The notes below the pieces were generated by a model, which worked only from the letters and a program-made list of their open reading frames with translations, had not been told where the DNA came from and did not search any database. Both the position numbers and the translations under genes were made by a program. This document shows, piece after piece, positions 19,242 through 28,271 of a DNA stretch of 64,000 nucleotides (positions are counted from its first letter, which is position 1; the number at the start of each line of letters is the position of its first letter). Source of the stretch: CAYMUL01 sp964393605 (GTDB lineage Bacteria > Bacteroidota > Ignavibacteria > Ignavibacteriales > Ignavibacteriaceae); NCBI GenBank assembly GCA_964393605.1, contig CAYMUL010000019.1, positions 1-64,000 on the forward strand, written 5' to 3'.

Positions 19242-19861
19242 AAGTAACTGTTGTCGAACACTCGATCTTAAAAAAAGAATTAACAATACTTCGCGATAAA
19301 ACAACGAATGCCGAAAAGTTTAGAATTTCGTTAAAACGTATTTCACTGATTCTCGCTTCTGAAGCGACTAAAAATTTACAGTTGAACAAATTTGAAATTG
19401 AAACACCGCTTGAAAAAACTGACGGCTTTGAATTGAAGCAGAAAATTGTTTTGGTTCCGATACTTCGCGCCGGCTTAAGTTTAGTCGATGGATTTCTTTC
19501 CATTCTTCCTTATGCGCAAGTTGGGCACATCGGTTTGCAACGCAATGAAGAGACACTGCAACCGATTGATTATTATTTCAAAGTGCCAAAACAACTTGAC
19601 GAAGCTAAAGTTTTGTTACTCGACCCGATGCTTGCAACCGGCGGAAGTGCCTCCGGTGCAATTAATTATTTAAAGAAAAAAGGAGCGAAAGATATTTCGC
19701 TAATCTCAATCATCTCCGCCCCCGAAGGAGTTCAAAAAGTAAATGACGATCACCCCGAAGTTGAAATATTTACAACTTCCGTCGATAGAATGTTGAATGA
19801 GAAAGGATATATTCTTCCCGGGCTTGGCGATGCCGGGGATCGAACTTTCGGAACCGAATGA
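19238..19861 (+). CDS. upp: Uracil phosphoribosyltransferase
   Basis: Pyrimidine salvage enzyme making UMP from uracil and PRPP. The PRPP-binding loop LLDPMLATGGSASGAI (about 125-140) and the C-terminal uracil-binding GLGDAGDRTFGTE are both intact. Length 207 matches the family (208-210). Its start overlaps the flavoprotein stop and its stop overlaps the TPR gene start, both as ATGA, which implies translational coupling. Confidence 0.98.
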   Translation: MKVTVVEHSILKKELTILRDKTTNAEKFRISLKRISLILASEATKNLQLNKFEIETPLEKTDGFELKQKIVLVPILRAGLSLVDGFLSILPYAQVGHIGLQRNEETLQPIDYYFKVPKQLDEAKVLLLDPMLATGGSASGAINYLKKKGAKDISLISIISAPEGVQKVNDDHPEVEIFTTSVDRMLNEKGYILPGLGDAGDRTFGTE

Positions 19862-20853
19862 AACAGCTTCTCATTATTTTTTTTTCTGTTATCCTTTTGT
19901 CGGGAAAAATTTCTGCGCAAAATTATCCGAACGAACGAATACATGAATTAATTCAGAAGGGAATTAACGCACTTACGGAAGAAAATTTTTCCGAAGCGAA
20001 ACTTTCATTCGAAAAAATAAAAGCTGAATTCCCGACTAATCCCATCGGAGATATTTATCTCGCCGCAACCGAAATTTCACTCTCTTACGATTTCGGTTTT
20101 CCTTACCGGCAAGACTATATCATTGCCCGACTTGAATCGGCGCAAAATCTTTTTCAAAATGAAAACTTGAGAATGCCTGAAGTCTGGAAAAATTATTTCT
20201 GGGCTACTCTCAAAACTTATAAAGCATATTATTTTTATTTAACCGATGATTGGATTGGTGCTTTAACTACGGGCTTATCGGCTCTATCGTATCTTGAAGA
20301 TTGTATCGAACTCGACAAAAATTTTCATGAAGCAAAAATGGGTTTGGGAATTTATAAATATTGGAAGAGCAAAAAGACAGAATGGATTCCTTTCTTCTCC
20401 AATGAAATGGAAGAGGGGATAGCATTAATTAAAGAAGCTTCGGAGAAAATGAGTTATAACAAAGCGTTGGCACTTCATTCATTATTTTGGATTTATCTTG
20501 AAGAAAAAAAATATTCGAGCGCAACTCAAGTCGCCGCCAAAGGCGTTGAGCTTTATCCAAACAGCAGTTATGCTTTTTTCATGTATGGTAGATCGATGGA
20601 AGCATCGGAAAAAAAGAAAGCATTAACTGCATTTTCGAAATCTTTAGAACTCTTACAAACGAAAACTATAAAGTCGAACTACAGAACCATATTTATAAAA
20701 TACAAACTTGCGGAATTGAATAACGCACTCGGCAATCGTTCCGAAATGAAAAAGTATTGTTCAGAAATTCTCGCGGTTAAAAATCTAACCGATCACGAAA
20801 AAAAATTGTTGAAGAATGTTCTCTCCAAAGTGAACGACTTAAACAAGCTGTGA
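19858..20853 (+). CDS. Exported TPR-type repeat protein
   Basis: A 331-residue protein with a signal peptide (MKQLLIIFFSVILLSGKISAQ) and helical tetratricopeptide-like repeats: units such as ALTEENFSEAKLSFEKIKAEFP, FHEAKMGLGIYKYW and KALTAFSKSLELL. The central block GALTTGLSALSYLEDCIELD also has TPR spacing. No catalytic motif is visible, so it is probably a periplasmic scaffold or assembly protein. It is the last gene of the der unit, coupled to upp by an ATGA overlap. Confidence 0.75.
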   Translation: MKQLLIIFFSVILLSGKISAQNYPNERIHELIQKGINALTEENFSEAKLSFEKIKAEFPTNPIGDIYLAATEISLSYDFGFPYRQDYIIARLESAQNLFQNENLRMPEVWKNYFWATLKTYKAYYFYLTDDWIGALTTGLSALSYLEDCIELDKNFHEAKMGLGIYKYWKSKKTEWIPFFSNEMEEGIALIKEASEKMSYNKALALHSLFWIYLEEKKYSSATQVAAKGVELYPNSSYAFFMYGRSMEASEKKKALTAFSKSLELLQTKTIKSNYRTIFIKYKLAELNNALGNRSEMKKYCSEILAVKNLTDHEKKLLKNVLSKVNDLNKL

Positions 20854-20964
20854 TTCATGCACGCAGTTAAAAATAATATTTTCTATACTCGTTTCCCCTA
20901 TTGACTATTTGAATATTTCTTCCATATTGGTTTTTAGAATTCACTTTTCTTGTAGACGATAAAA

Positions 20965-23130
20965 TTGGAAATAACAAACAAAGTTCGACTGGAAGAACTA
21001 CTACAAAACTGCCGTAAAAATCTTCCCACGGTGCGGGAAGATTTAATTAAGAAGGCATTCGAGTTTGCCAGCATCGCGCACAAGCATGATAAACGTGCTT
21101 CGAATGAACCGTATATCGTACATCCCTATTCTGTTGCTAATATTCTTGCAACAGAAATTCCCTTCGATGATACTTGTATTATTTGTGCGCTGCTTCATGA
21201 TATAGTTGAGGACAATGAAGATTATACAATTGAAACAATCAAACGCAATTTTGGTGAAGATATTGCAGTAATAGTTGACGGCTTAACAAAAATAAAAAAT
21301 CTTTTTCGGGGCGCAGAGATTACCGTCGGCGAAAATTACAGAAAACTTTTAATGTCAATCATTAAAGATGTTCGTGTACTTATTGTTAAACTTGCCGACC
21401 GATTAAACAACATGCGCACTCTGGAATTTCTTCCGGCGGATAAAAGAAAAATTATTGCAACCGAGACGAGCGAGATTTATGCACCGCTCGCAAACAGATT
21501 CGGTTTAGGTCAAATCAAATGGGAGTTGGAAGATTTATCTTTCAAAGAATTGAATCGTCAAGCTTACGAAGACATTAAAAAGAAAATTAATGTCAAACGG
21601 GAAGAACGAGAAAACTACATAAAAAAATTTTCCGAACCGATCATCAAAATTCTCGATACGCAAAATTTTAGCTACGAAATTATCGGAAGACCGAAGCATC
21701 TTTACAGCATCTACAAAAAAATGATCAAACGGAACAAACCCTTTGAAGAAATTTATGATCTTTTCGCAATGAGAATTATTATCGATCATGAAGAGAAATT
21801 TCATTGCTATACTGCATTCGGATTAATTCATGAAATTTACACTCCAATCCCGGATAGATACAAAGACTACATCGCGATTCCAAAGTATAATAATTATCAA
21901 TCGCTGCATACAACCGTTTTTGGTCCGGGCGGTAAAGCTGTTGAAGTTCAAATAAGAACACGCTGGATGCACGAGATTGCCGAGCGGGGTGTCGCCGCTC
22001 ATTGGAAATATAAAGAAGATTCGAAAGTGCCGGATCAGAAACTTGAAAACTACGTGAAGTGGATTCGCGATGTGCTCGATAATTCCGGCGATGATGAACT
22101 TAGAAAAAATATTATCGAGAATTTTAAACTCAATCTTTACAGCGATGAGATTTTCGTCTTTACTCCGAAAGGAGATTTGAAAAGACTTCCGAAAAATTCA
22201 ACGCCGGTGGATTTCGCTTTTTCCATTCACTCCAAAGTTGGGCATCACTGCATCGGAGCAAAAGTTAATCATCGAATTGTGCCGCTTGATTCGTTGCTAC
22301 AGTCCGGCGATCAGCTCGAAATTATCACTTCGAAAAATCAACATCCGAATAAAAATTGGTTAAAGTTTGTTAAGACGGGAAAAGCGAAAGCTGAAATACA
22401 AAAATGGATTAACAAAGAAGAGAAGGAAATTGTTGATGCCGGCAAAGAAATTCTCGAAAAAAAATTAAAGAAGATCAAACTTTCTTTTACAGGGCAAGAT
22501 TTGCAGAAACTTAGTTCAAGTTTGCACTATGATAATTTGCGGTTGTTTTATCTCGCTCTCGGCAAAGGTGAACTGAATGTCGATTCAATTTTCGCCAACA
22601 GAGAAGCGGAAGATGCCAAAACTCAAAAACTTGCACTTGCTCCAGAAAAGTTCAATCGTTATGCAAGAGCAACTGCAGGAAAAATTGTTGTCAATGGTGA
22701 GTCGGCTGATATGCTGATTAGTTTTTCGAAATGCTGTAATCCGATTCCGGGTGATTCAGTCGCCGGTTATGTTTCAACCGTCGATGGAATAAAGATACAC
22801 AGAAAAAATTGCAGAAATCTGATTGACATTTCTTTGCGCGAACCGGAAAAGATTGTTGATATTCAGTGGCCCGGATTGGAGGGCTCTGCTTTCATTGCCG
22901 CCTTAACGGTTAAAGGAGAAGATTCCGCCGGGCTGCTCCAGGAAATTTCTCATTCAATCGTCTCTTACAAAAACACAAATATAAAGTCAATTAACATCGA
23001 CACGAGTGATTCATTCTTTGAAGGCATCGTAACTCTTTATGTGGAAAACATCGAGCATCTTGATCGCGTGATTGAAAGACTGAAAAAAATTAAAGGTGTG
23101 TTTTCCGTTTCCAGGTTGGATCGCGTTTGA
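20965..23130 (+). CDS. rel: Bifunctional (p)ppGpp synthetase/hydrolase Rel
   Basis: Stringent-response enzyme of 721 residues, full-length. The hydrolase HD domain is intact (His53, His78-Asp79, Glu82-Asp83 in ALLHDIVED). The synthetase domain follows (YDLFAMRIIID, then KDYIAIPKYNNYQSLHT), then TGS (about 390-450: FTPKGDLKRLPKNSTPVDFAF), a zinc-finger/RIS region with CCNPIPGD and HRKNC, and a C-terminal ACT domain. Both activities therefore look present, as in a long-type Rel. The start is a TTG; it gives the complete N-terminal helix, and no in-frame ATG lies nearby. The stop overlaps the TTG of ruvX. Confidence 0.95.
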   Translation: MEITNKVRLEELLQNCRKNLPTVREDLIKKAFEFASIAHKHDKRASNEPYIVHPYSVANILATEIPFDDTCIICALLHDIVEDNEDYTIETIKRNFGEDIAVIVDGLTKIKNLFRGAEITVGENYRKLLMSIIKDVRVLIVKLADRLNNMRTLEFLPADKRKIIATETSEIYAPLANRFGLGQIKWELEDLSFKELNRQAYEDIKKKINVKREERENYIKKFSEPIIKILDTQNFSYEIIGRPKHLYSIYKKMIKRNKPFEEIYDLFAMRIIIDHEEKFHCYTAFGLIHEIYTPIPDRYKDYIAIPKYNNYQSLHTTVFGPGGKAVEVQIRTRWMHEIAERGVAAHWKYKEDSKVPDQKLENYVKWIRDVLDNSGDDELRKNIIENFKLNLYSDEIFVFTPKGDLKRLPKNSTPVDFAFSIHSKVGHHCIGAKVNHRIVPLDSLLQSGDQLEIITSKNQHPNKNWLKFVKTGKAKAEIQKWINKEEKEIVDAGKEILEKKLKKIKLSFTGQDLQKLSSSLHYDNLRLFYLALGKGELNVDSIFANREAEDAKTQKLALAPEKFNRYARATAGKIVVNGESADMLISFSKCCNPIPGDSVAGYVSTVDGIKIHRKNCRNLIDISLREPEKIVDIQWPGLEGSAFIAALTVKGEDSAGLLQEISHSIVSYKNTNIKSINIDTSDSFFEGIVTLYVENIEHLDRVIERLKKIKGVFSVSRLDRV

Positions 23131-23564
23131 ACGAAAAGAAGAGAATAATCGCTTTCGACTTTGGCATAAAACGAATCGGCGTGGCAATTTCCGATCCGCT
23201 TCAAATTGGTGCGTTCCCGCTTCATACTTTTGCAAATGATTCTGCGTTGAAATCCAATCTTGAAAAAATAAAAAGCGAATACCAACTCGAAATTATATTG
23301 TTAGGAATGCCGAAGAATTTTTCGGGCGCGGAACATCAACTTGAAAAGGAGATTATGAACTTCAAAATAATTCTTGAAAAGATTTTTGAGATCGAAGTTC
23401 AGCTCGTCGATGAGATGTTCACATCTTCAATTGCGCAGAATAAAATTGTAGAATCTTACACAAAAAAATCAAGCCGGAGGGATAAAGGATTGATAGATCG
23501 GCATGCGGCGGCAATTTTGATAGAGGATTACCTCCGAAAAAGAAATTACTTTTCTAAATCATAA
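23127..23564 (+). CDS. ruvX: Putative pre-16S rRNA nuclease RuvX (YqgF)
   Basis: RNase H-fold nuclease thought to trim 16S rRNA ends (formerly called a Holliday junction resolvase). The opening IIAFDFGIKRIGVAISDP has the catalytic aspartate in FDFG, LVDEMFTSS carries the conserved DE motif, and the C-terminal DRHAAAILIEDYL matches the family end. Length 145 is typical. It starts at a TTG that overlaps the rel stop (TTGA), so translation is coupled to rel. The next gene is 71 bases away and starts a BMC pair. Confidence 0.94.
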   Translation: MNEKKRIIAFDFGIKRIGVAISDPLQIGAFPLHTFANDSALKSNLEKIKSEYQLEIILLGMPKNFSGAEHQLEKEIMNFKIILEKIFEIEVQLVDEMFTSSIAQNKIVESYTKKSSRRDKGLIDRHAAAILIEDYLRKRNYFSKS

Positions 23565-23635
23565 CAATTGATTTTGATGAACATTAGAATTATTTTAGAA
23601 CAAACAAAAACACTAATTACGGAGCAAATAAAAAA

Positions 23636-23917
23636 ATGACACTTGACGCACTTGGAATGATCGAAACAAAAGGATTAGTTGGTGCAATTGAAGCCGCCGA
23701 TGCAATGGTTAAAGCGGCAAAAGTTGAACTGATTGGTAAAGAGACAATTGGCGGAGGTTACGTTACGGTAATGGTTCGCGGAGATGTTGGAGCAGTTAAA
23801 GCCGCTACCGATGCCGGTGCCGCTGCCGCTCAGCGTGTCGGTGAATTAGTTTCTGTTCACGTAATTCCTCGTCCGCATACCGACGTTGAATTAATCCTTC
23901 CGAAACGTAGCAAATAA
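23636..23917 (+). CDS. BMC-domain shell protein (PduA/EutM type)
   Basis: Single-domain bacterial microcompartment hexamer protein, 93 residues. The whole length is the canonical BMC fold: it opens LGMIETKGLVGAIEAADAM, has the central GGGYVTVMVRGDVGAVKAATDAGAAAA and ends VHVIPRPHTDVELILP. In known systems such proteins tile the facets of a protein shell around enzymes. The next gene encodes a second BMC protein only 8 bases on. No vertex protein, aldehyde dehydrogenase, or signature enzyme lies in the window, so this looks like a satellite shell locus. Shine-Dalgarno-like GGAG lies upstream. Confidence 0.96.
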   Translation: MTLDALGMIETKGLVGAIEAADAMVKAAKVELIGKETIGGGYVTVMVRGDVGAVKAATDAGAAAAQRVGELVSVHVIPRPHTDVELILPKRSK

Positions 23918-23925
23918 TTTTTCTT

Positions 23926-24729
23926 ATGCCACAAGCATTGGGGCTAATCGAAACGAAAGGATTGATTGGCGCAATTGAAGCGGCTGACGCAATGTCGAAA
24001 GCCGCTAATGTTAAGTTAGTCGGTAAAGAAAAAATAACAGCCGGTTTAGTTACTGTAAAAATTGTTGGCGATGTTGCCGCAGTTAAAGCCGCAGTAGATG
24101 CCGGAGCCGCCGCCGCCCAGCGTGTCGGTCAGCTTGTTGCTATTCATGTTATTCCACAACCCGATTCTCAAATGACGGACATTCTTCCTGAAATTGATGA
24201 GCATGTTGCATCTTCTAAAAGACAATCTCCCAAAAAAGTTGATGAAATTCCTCCTCAAGAAAAAATTTCTTTAGAAAAAAATGAAAAAGAAATTTCACTT
24301 CCCGATGAAACGGAAATAAAATTAGATAAAGATAAAGAGGAAGAAGAAGAGAAAGAGACGATTGTTAGAAAGGGACGCCAACCCAAACATGTCGCAGTTC
24401 CATCAGTTGCGAAGGAGGAATCATCTTTACAAAATGAAGAATCGGAAGCAGATGATCTTTTCAGTAGTTCTGCAAGCGATACTATTGCTCGGCTGCGGCA
24501 GGAGGCACTCGGCGTTCCTGCAAAAAAATCAGTTGATAAAACTTCTTCCTCAAATGAAGAAATAAATGTTGAGGAAATTAAAGATTTTAGAACTATCGAT
24601 TTAAATTCTATGAACGTTCATCTGCTCAGAAGATTAGCGAGGCACACGGAAGGTTTTCCTATCCAGGGTAGAGAAATTTCGCGGGCAAACCGGAAAGAAC
24701 TAATCGATTTTTTTGAGTCCCTCCGTTAA
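23926..24729 (+). CDS. BMC-domain shell protein with long charged tail and SAP/Rho-N-like end
   Basis: Residues 1-85 are a canonical BMC domain (LGLIETKGLIGAIEAADAM; VKAAVDAGAAAAQRVG), clearly a paralogue of the gene before it. The rest is not standard: about 90-215 is a low-complexity Lys/Glu-rich, probably disordered linker, and about 222-267 (DLNSMNVHLLRRLARHTEG then REISRANRKELIDFF) has the helix-extended-helix look of a SAP or Rho-N-terminal-like nucleic-acid or protein-binding module. A 267-residue BMC-H protein is nearly three times the usual length. I infer a tail that tethers the shell to cargo, to the chromosome or to another partner; which of these cannot be seen. Confidence 0.9.
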   Translation: MPQALGLIETKGLIGAIEAADAMSKAANVKLVGKEKITAGLVTVKIVGDVAAVKAAVDAGAAAAQRVGQLVAIHVIPQPDSQMTDILPEIDEHVASSKRQSPKKVDEIPPQEKISLEKNEKEISLPDETEIKLDKDKEEEEEKETIVRKGRQPKHVAVPSVAKEESSLQNEESEADDLFSSSASDTIARLRQEALGVPAKKSVDKTSSSNEEINVEEIKDFRTIDLNSMNVHLLRRLARHTEGFPIQGREISRANRKELIDFFESLR

Positions 24730-24771
24730 TTATCCTGCATCAAAAAGTTTATAAACAATTATATTTGAGAT

Positions 24772-25683
24772 GTGAAGAAGAATTTTCATATCATCGTAAT
24801 TTCATTTGTAATTTCAATAGTAATCTGGGGAAGCATCTCCCTCTCCGGTTTATATTATGTGGATACAACGCTTCCCCTCAAACTCACAGATTTTCCCGAA
24901 GGATTTTCTATTGGTTCAAAAATTCCGGATGAAGTTACCGTGAGAGTGAAGGGGAGAGGATGGAGCTTGCTCAATTTTCTTCTGTCGGATGATATTGCAT
25001 TGAAAGCATCGCTTCGTTCCGATTCCGGGAAAATCAATTTGAACTTACTCGCCAATCTTACCGATAATTATTGGGTTAGCACTGATTTGCAAGTTATAAA
25101 TGTAATTCCATCAATCATTTCGGTTGCGGTCGATAGAGGCGTTGAGAAGATTGTTCCGGTTGTTCCCGATTTTCAACTGGATTTTAAAACCGGATACGGA
25201 ATCGCATCACCCATAAAAATTGTTCCCGATTCTGTTAAACTTTACGGTTCAAACAATTTGCTGAAAACTATTAACGCTATAAAAACGGAATTGAAAAATT
25301 TTTCACAGATAGATGCAGCCCTCGAGTTTGAATGTCAACTCGAAAAAATAAAAAATGTTAGAGCGAGTTCTTCTAAAATTGAGGTTGCCATAGACGTCCA
25401 AAAAATTGTCGATCGCGAGTTCACAGAAATAATTGTACAACCGGAAAATGTTCCAGCAGATCGGAATGTAGTTTTCTTGCCTTCGACAATAAACGTAACT
25501 CTTCGCGGAGGAATTGAAATTGTCGGTGCGCTTACAGTGGATAGTCTTATTAGTAAAATTGAGTATCAAGAAATTTTAGATGACACACTCGGCAGTGTCG
25601 CACCGAAAATTTTTCTTCCACAAAATGTAGAATTGATAAAAATTAAACCCGAACGAATCAGATATATAATAAAGAAATTTTAG
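24772..25683 (+). CDS. YbbR-domain protein
   Basis: A 303-residue protein with one N-terminal membrane segment (IIVISFVISIVIWGSISLSGLYY) and a long extracytoplasmic region of YbbR-like repeats (for example PLKLTDFPEGF, then VTVRVKGRG; later PDSVKLYGSNNLL and NVTLRGGIEIV). YbbR proteins are often partners of a diadenylate cyclase, but no such gene is in the window. The start is a GTG at 24772. The stop is one base before tmk. The domain call is good; the role is not known. Confidence 0.82.
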   Translation: MKKNFHIIVISFVISIVIWGSISLSGLYYVDTTLPLKLTDFPEGFSIGSKIPDEVTVRVKGRGWSLLNFLLSDDIALKASLRSDSGKINLNLLANLTDNYWVSTDLQVINVIPSIISVAVDRGVEKIVPVVPDFQLDFKTGYGIASPIKIVPDSVKLYGSNNLLKTINAIKTELKNFSQIDAALEFECQLEKIKNVRASSSKIEVAIDVQKIVDREFTEIIVQPENVPADRNVVFLPSTINVTLRGGIEIVGALTVDSLISKIEYQEILDDTLGSVAPKIFLPQNVELIKIKPERIRYIIKKF

Positions 25684-26307
25684 ATGTTTATAACTTTTGA
25701 AGGTATAGATTTTTGTGGCAAATCCACACAAGTACGATTATTAAAAAAATATTTCGAAGAACACGGCAGAGAAGTTTTAGTTATTCGCGAACCCGGCGGA
25801 ACCGAAATCTCTGAACTTGTAAGAACAATCCTTCTCGATAAAAAAAATTTATCGATGAAGAATGAAACGGAGATTCTTCTATTTTCGGCATCACGTTCAC
25901 AACTTGTACGAGAATTAATTCTTCCTTCACTAAACCAAAATAAAATAATTATTGCCGATAGATTTTTTGATTCCACAACTGCATATCAAGGTTACGGAAG
26001 AGGATTGAATCTTGAAGTTGTAAAAGCGATTAATCATTTTGCAGTCGGTGATGCTTTACCGTTAATAACTTTTTTCATCGATATTCCTGTGGAAGAAGCT
26101 GAGAAACGAAAGGCGTTAATTAAAGGGGAGAAGCTGGATCGAATTGAAGTCTCAAACAGCGGCTTCTTTTCCAAAGTGCGGAACGGTTATTTGGAAATTG
26201 CAAAAACGGAATCGAGATTTAAAATTATCGATGGCACCTTGCCTATCGATACTTTGCACAAAAACATTATTAATGAATTTGAGAAGACTATCAAGGATAT
26301 GAAATGA
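25684..26307 (+). CDS. tmk: Thymidylate kinase
   Basis: Phosphorylates dTMP to dTDP. The P-loop is FEGIDFCGKSTQ at the N-terminus (Cys in place of the more usual Gly/Ser before GKST), REPGGTEISELVR carries the DRx/EPGG substrate motif, and DRFFDSTTAYQGYGRG is the LID-proximal motif. Length 207 is normal. It starts directly after the ybbR stop and overlaps the S41 protease start by four bases (ATGA). Confidence 0.97.
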   Translation: MFITFEGIDFCGKSTQVRLLKKYFEEHGREVLVIREPGGTEISELVRTILLDKKNLSMKNETEILLFSASRSQLVRELILPSLNQNKIIIADRFFDSTTAYQGYGRGLNLEVVKAINHFAVGDALPLITFFIDIPVEEAEKRKALIKGEKLDRIEVSNSGFFSKVRNGYLEIAKTESRFKIIDGTLPIDTLHKNIINEFEKTIKDMK

Positions 26308-27959
26308 ATTTCTTCAAACGACACAAAACAAAAATTTTAATTTCAACGCTGGTAATAATTTTTTCGGGATTTGTTTTTAAGAATGCCGATATCTATTTCG
26401 AGATTGCTAAAAACATCGACATCTTCACGCGAGTTTATAAAGAAATCTCTTTCTCGTATGTTGATGAAATTGAACCCGAACAATTTTTGCGCGCCGGAAT
26501 TCGCGGTATGCTCGGCGAACTTGATCCATATACTGTTTTTATTGATGAGAAACGACAAGATGACATCGAGCTTTTAACAAACGGGAAATATGGAGGCATC
26601 GGAATATCAATCGGTTTGCGCGATGGCTCGATAACCATACTCGAAATAATGGACGGATATTCCGCGCAAAGGCAGGGGCTACTAATAGGAGATGTGATTA
26701 TCGAAGTTGATAAAACTCCAATCGGCGAAAAAAATTTTGACGACGTTTCCTCTTTGGTAAAAGGGGAGCCGGGTTCATTTGTAAATTTAAAAATACTTCG
26801 AAGTGAATCGAAAGACACATTAAGTTTTGATTTATTGAGAGAAGAAATTGTTGTGAAGAGTGTTGTCTTTTATGGTTTCGTTCCAGAAAATTCGAACAAT
26901 GCTTACATAAAACTTGTGAACTTCAATCGCACAGCAGGCGATGAAATAAAAAAAGCAATCAACGAGCTTCAATCAAAAAAGAAAATTGAATCGATGATTT
27001 TAGATCTTCGCGGAAATCCCGGCGGACTGCTTGATGTTGCGGTAGATGTCTCAAATAAATTTATAGCAAAAGGTGAACTCATCGTTTCAACGAAAGGAAG
27101 AGATTCATCAAGTTTAAAACAATATTTCGCCGAACAAGAACCGCTTTTGAAAAACACGAAACTACTTCTTTTAATAAATGAAGGAAGCGCGTCTGCGGCA
27201 GAGATTGTTGCCGGTGCAATTCAAGATCATGATCGTGGAGTTCTTCTCGGCACAAAATCATTCGGGAAAGGATTGGTGCAAACCATTTCGCCGCTTTCGT
27301 ACAACACTTCTCTAAAAATTACAACCGCAAAATATTTTACGCCGAGCGGAAGGTGTATTCAGAAAATTGATTATTCGTATAACAGCAAAGTTATTGCAAA
27401 ATCTGATTCGCTGATTGAAACCGAATATCAAACCGACAACAAACGAAATGTTTATAGTTCAGGTGGAATCACTCCCGATTCATCTGTTCAAGCGGATAAT
27501 ATTTCCGAGTTAGTTACAAATCTTTTAGCGCGTGGCTATCTGTTCAAATTTGTAAATCAATATCACAACAAAAACATCAACCGAAATTTTTCAGATCTGA
27601 AATGGGATGATATTTTTATTCAGTTCGAAAGCTTTGTGAAGTCGGATGGCTTTAAATACAGCGATGTAGTTTCGAAGCAACTTGATCAAATTGCGAATTC
27701 ATTTTCGGACAAGAAATCTTATTCAAACGTGATTGCGAAAATAGAGGCACTTAAATCTGATATTGCAAATTCTTCAGTTAATGAATTGGAAGAAAACAAA
27801 GATGGTATCATAAAATTATTAAAACAAGAAATGGCTTCGCGTTATCTGGGAACAAGCGGAAGAATTATTGAAGCTTTAAAAGTGGATTCGCAGTTTAAAG
27901 CCGCTCAAAATCTTTTAGCGAATGAAAAATCTTTTAATAAATTATTGAACAAAAATTAA
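26304..27959 (+). CDS. S41 C-terminal processing peptidase with PDZ domain
   Basis: Tail-specific periplasmic serine protease of 551 residues. An N-terminal membrane/signal segment (ILISTLVIIFSGFVF) is followed by a tail-peptidase helical part (ELDPYTVFIDEK), a PDZ domain (about 85-175; YGGIGISIGLRDGS), then the S41 core: LDLRGNPGGLLDVAV, the Ser motif NEGSASAAE (292-300) and the Lys motif TKSFGKGLVQT. The Ser-Lys pair is intact, so it should be active. An extra C-terminal region of about 150 residues is beyond the typical core. The gene is coupled to tmk by overlap and the next gene follows in 7 bases. Confidence 0.92.
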   Translation: MNFFKRHKTKILISTLVIIFSGFVFKNADIYFEIAKNIDIFTRVYKEISFSYVDEIEPEQFLRAGIRGMLGELDPYTVFIDEKRQDDIELLTNGKYGGIGISIGLRDGSITILEIMDGYSAQRQGLLIGDVIIEVDKTPIGEKNFDDVSSLVKGEPGSFVNLKILRSESKDTLSFDLLREEIVVKSVVFYGFVPENSNNAYIKLVNFNRTAGDEIKKAINELQSKKKIESMILDLRGNPGGLLDVAVDVSNKFIAKGELIVSTKGRDSSSLKQYFAEQEPLLKNTKLLLLINEGSASAAEIVAGAIQDHDRGVLLGTKSFGKGLVQTISPLSYNTSLKITTAKYFTPSGRCIQKIDYSYNSKVIAKSDSLIETEYQTDNKRNVYSSGGITPDSSVQADNISELVTNLLARGYLFKFVNQYHNKNINRNFSDLKWDDIFIQFESFVKSDGFKYSDVVSKQLDQIANSFSDKKSYSNVIAKIEALKSDIANSSVNELEENKDGIIKLLKQEMASRYLGTSGRIIEALKVDSQFKAAQNLLANEKSFNKLLNKN

Positions 27960-27966
27960 AAAGTTT

Positions 27967-28269
27967 ATGAAGACGAGATCAAAAAACAGATATAATGTAA
28001 TTGTAAGACGCGAACCCGGTTTAGCTAAGTGTCCGAGTTGCGGCAAGTTTAATGAACTGCGAAGATCCAAAGGAAGAAATACCTGGGAAAATTTTATACG
28101 CTCAACTACAATTTGGAAAGTCTATCGCTGTAATGCATGCGGGTGGCGCGGCTACATGTCAACTTATGCTCTGACGTGGCAATCATTAAGAAATTTTTTC
28201 TACTACTTGTTGCTTGCACTCGCAAGCGGTTTAGTTGTGCGCGAAGTTGTTAAAAGAATAGCTACTTAA
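27967..28269 (+). CDS. Small zinc-ribbon membrane protein
   Basis: A 100-residue protein with two CxxC knuckles, KCPSCGK and RCNACGW, about 33 residues apart, forming a plausible zinc ribbon, then a hydrophobic C-terminal segment (NFFYYLLLALASGLVV) that would anchor it. The N-terminus is basic. I do not recognise a family and assign no function. It lies 2 bases before the glcD-type gene. Confidence 0.7.
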   Translation: MKTRSKNRYNVIVRREPGLAKCPSCGKFNELRRSKGRNTWENFIRSTTIWKVYRCNACGWRGYMSTYALTWQSLRNFFYYLLLALASGLVVREVVKRIAT

Positions 28270-28271
28270 AA

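Noticed and set aside
24760..24772. TATATTTG five bases before the ybbR GTG, as a leaderless promoter
   Set aside because: The motif is short and expected by chance in AT-rich DNA, and no -33 element was found.
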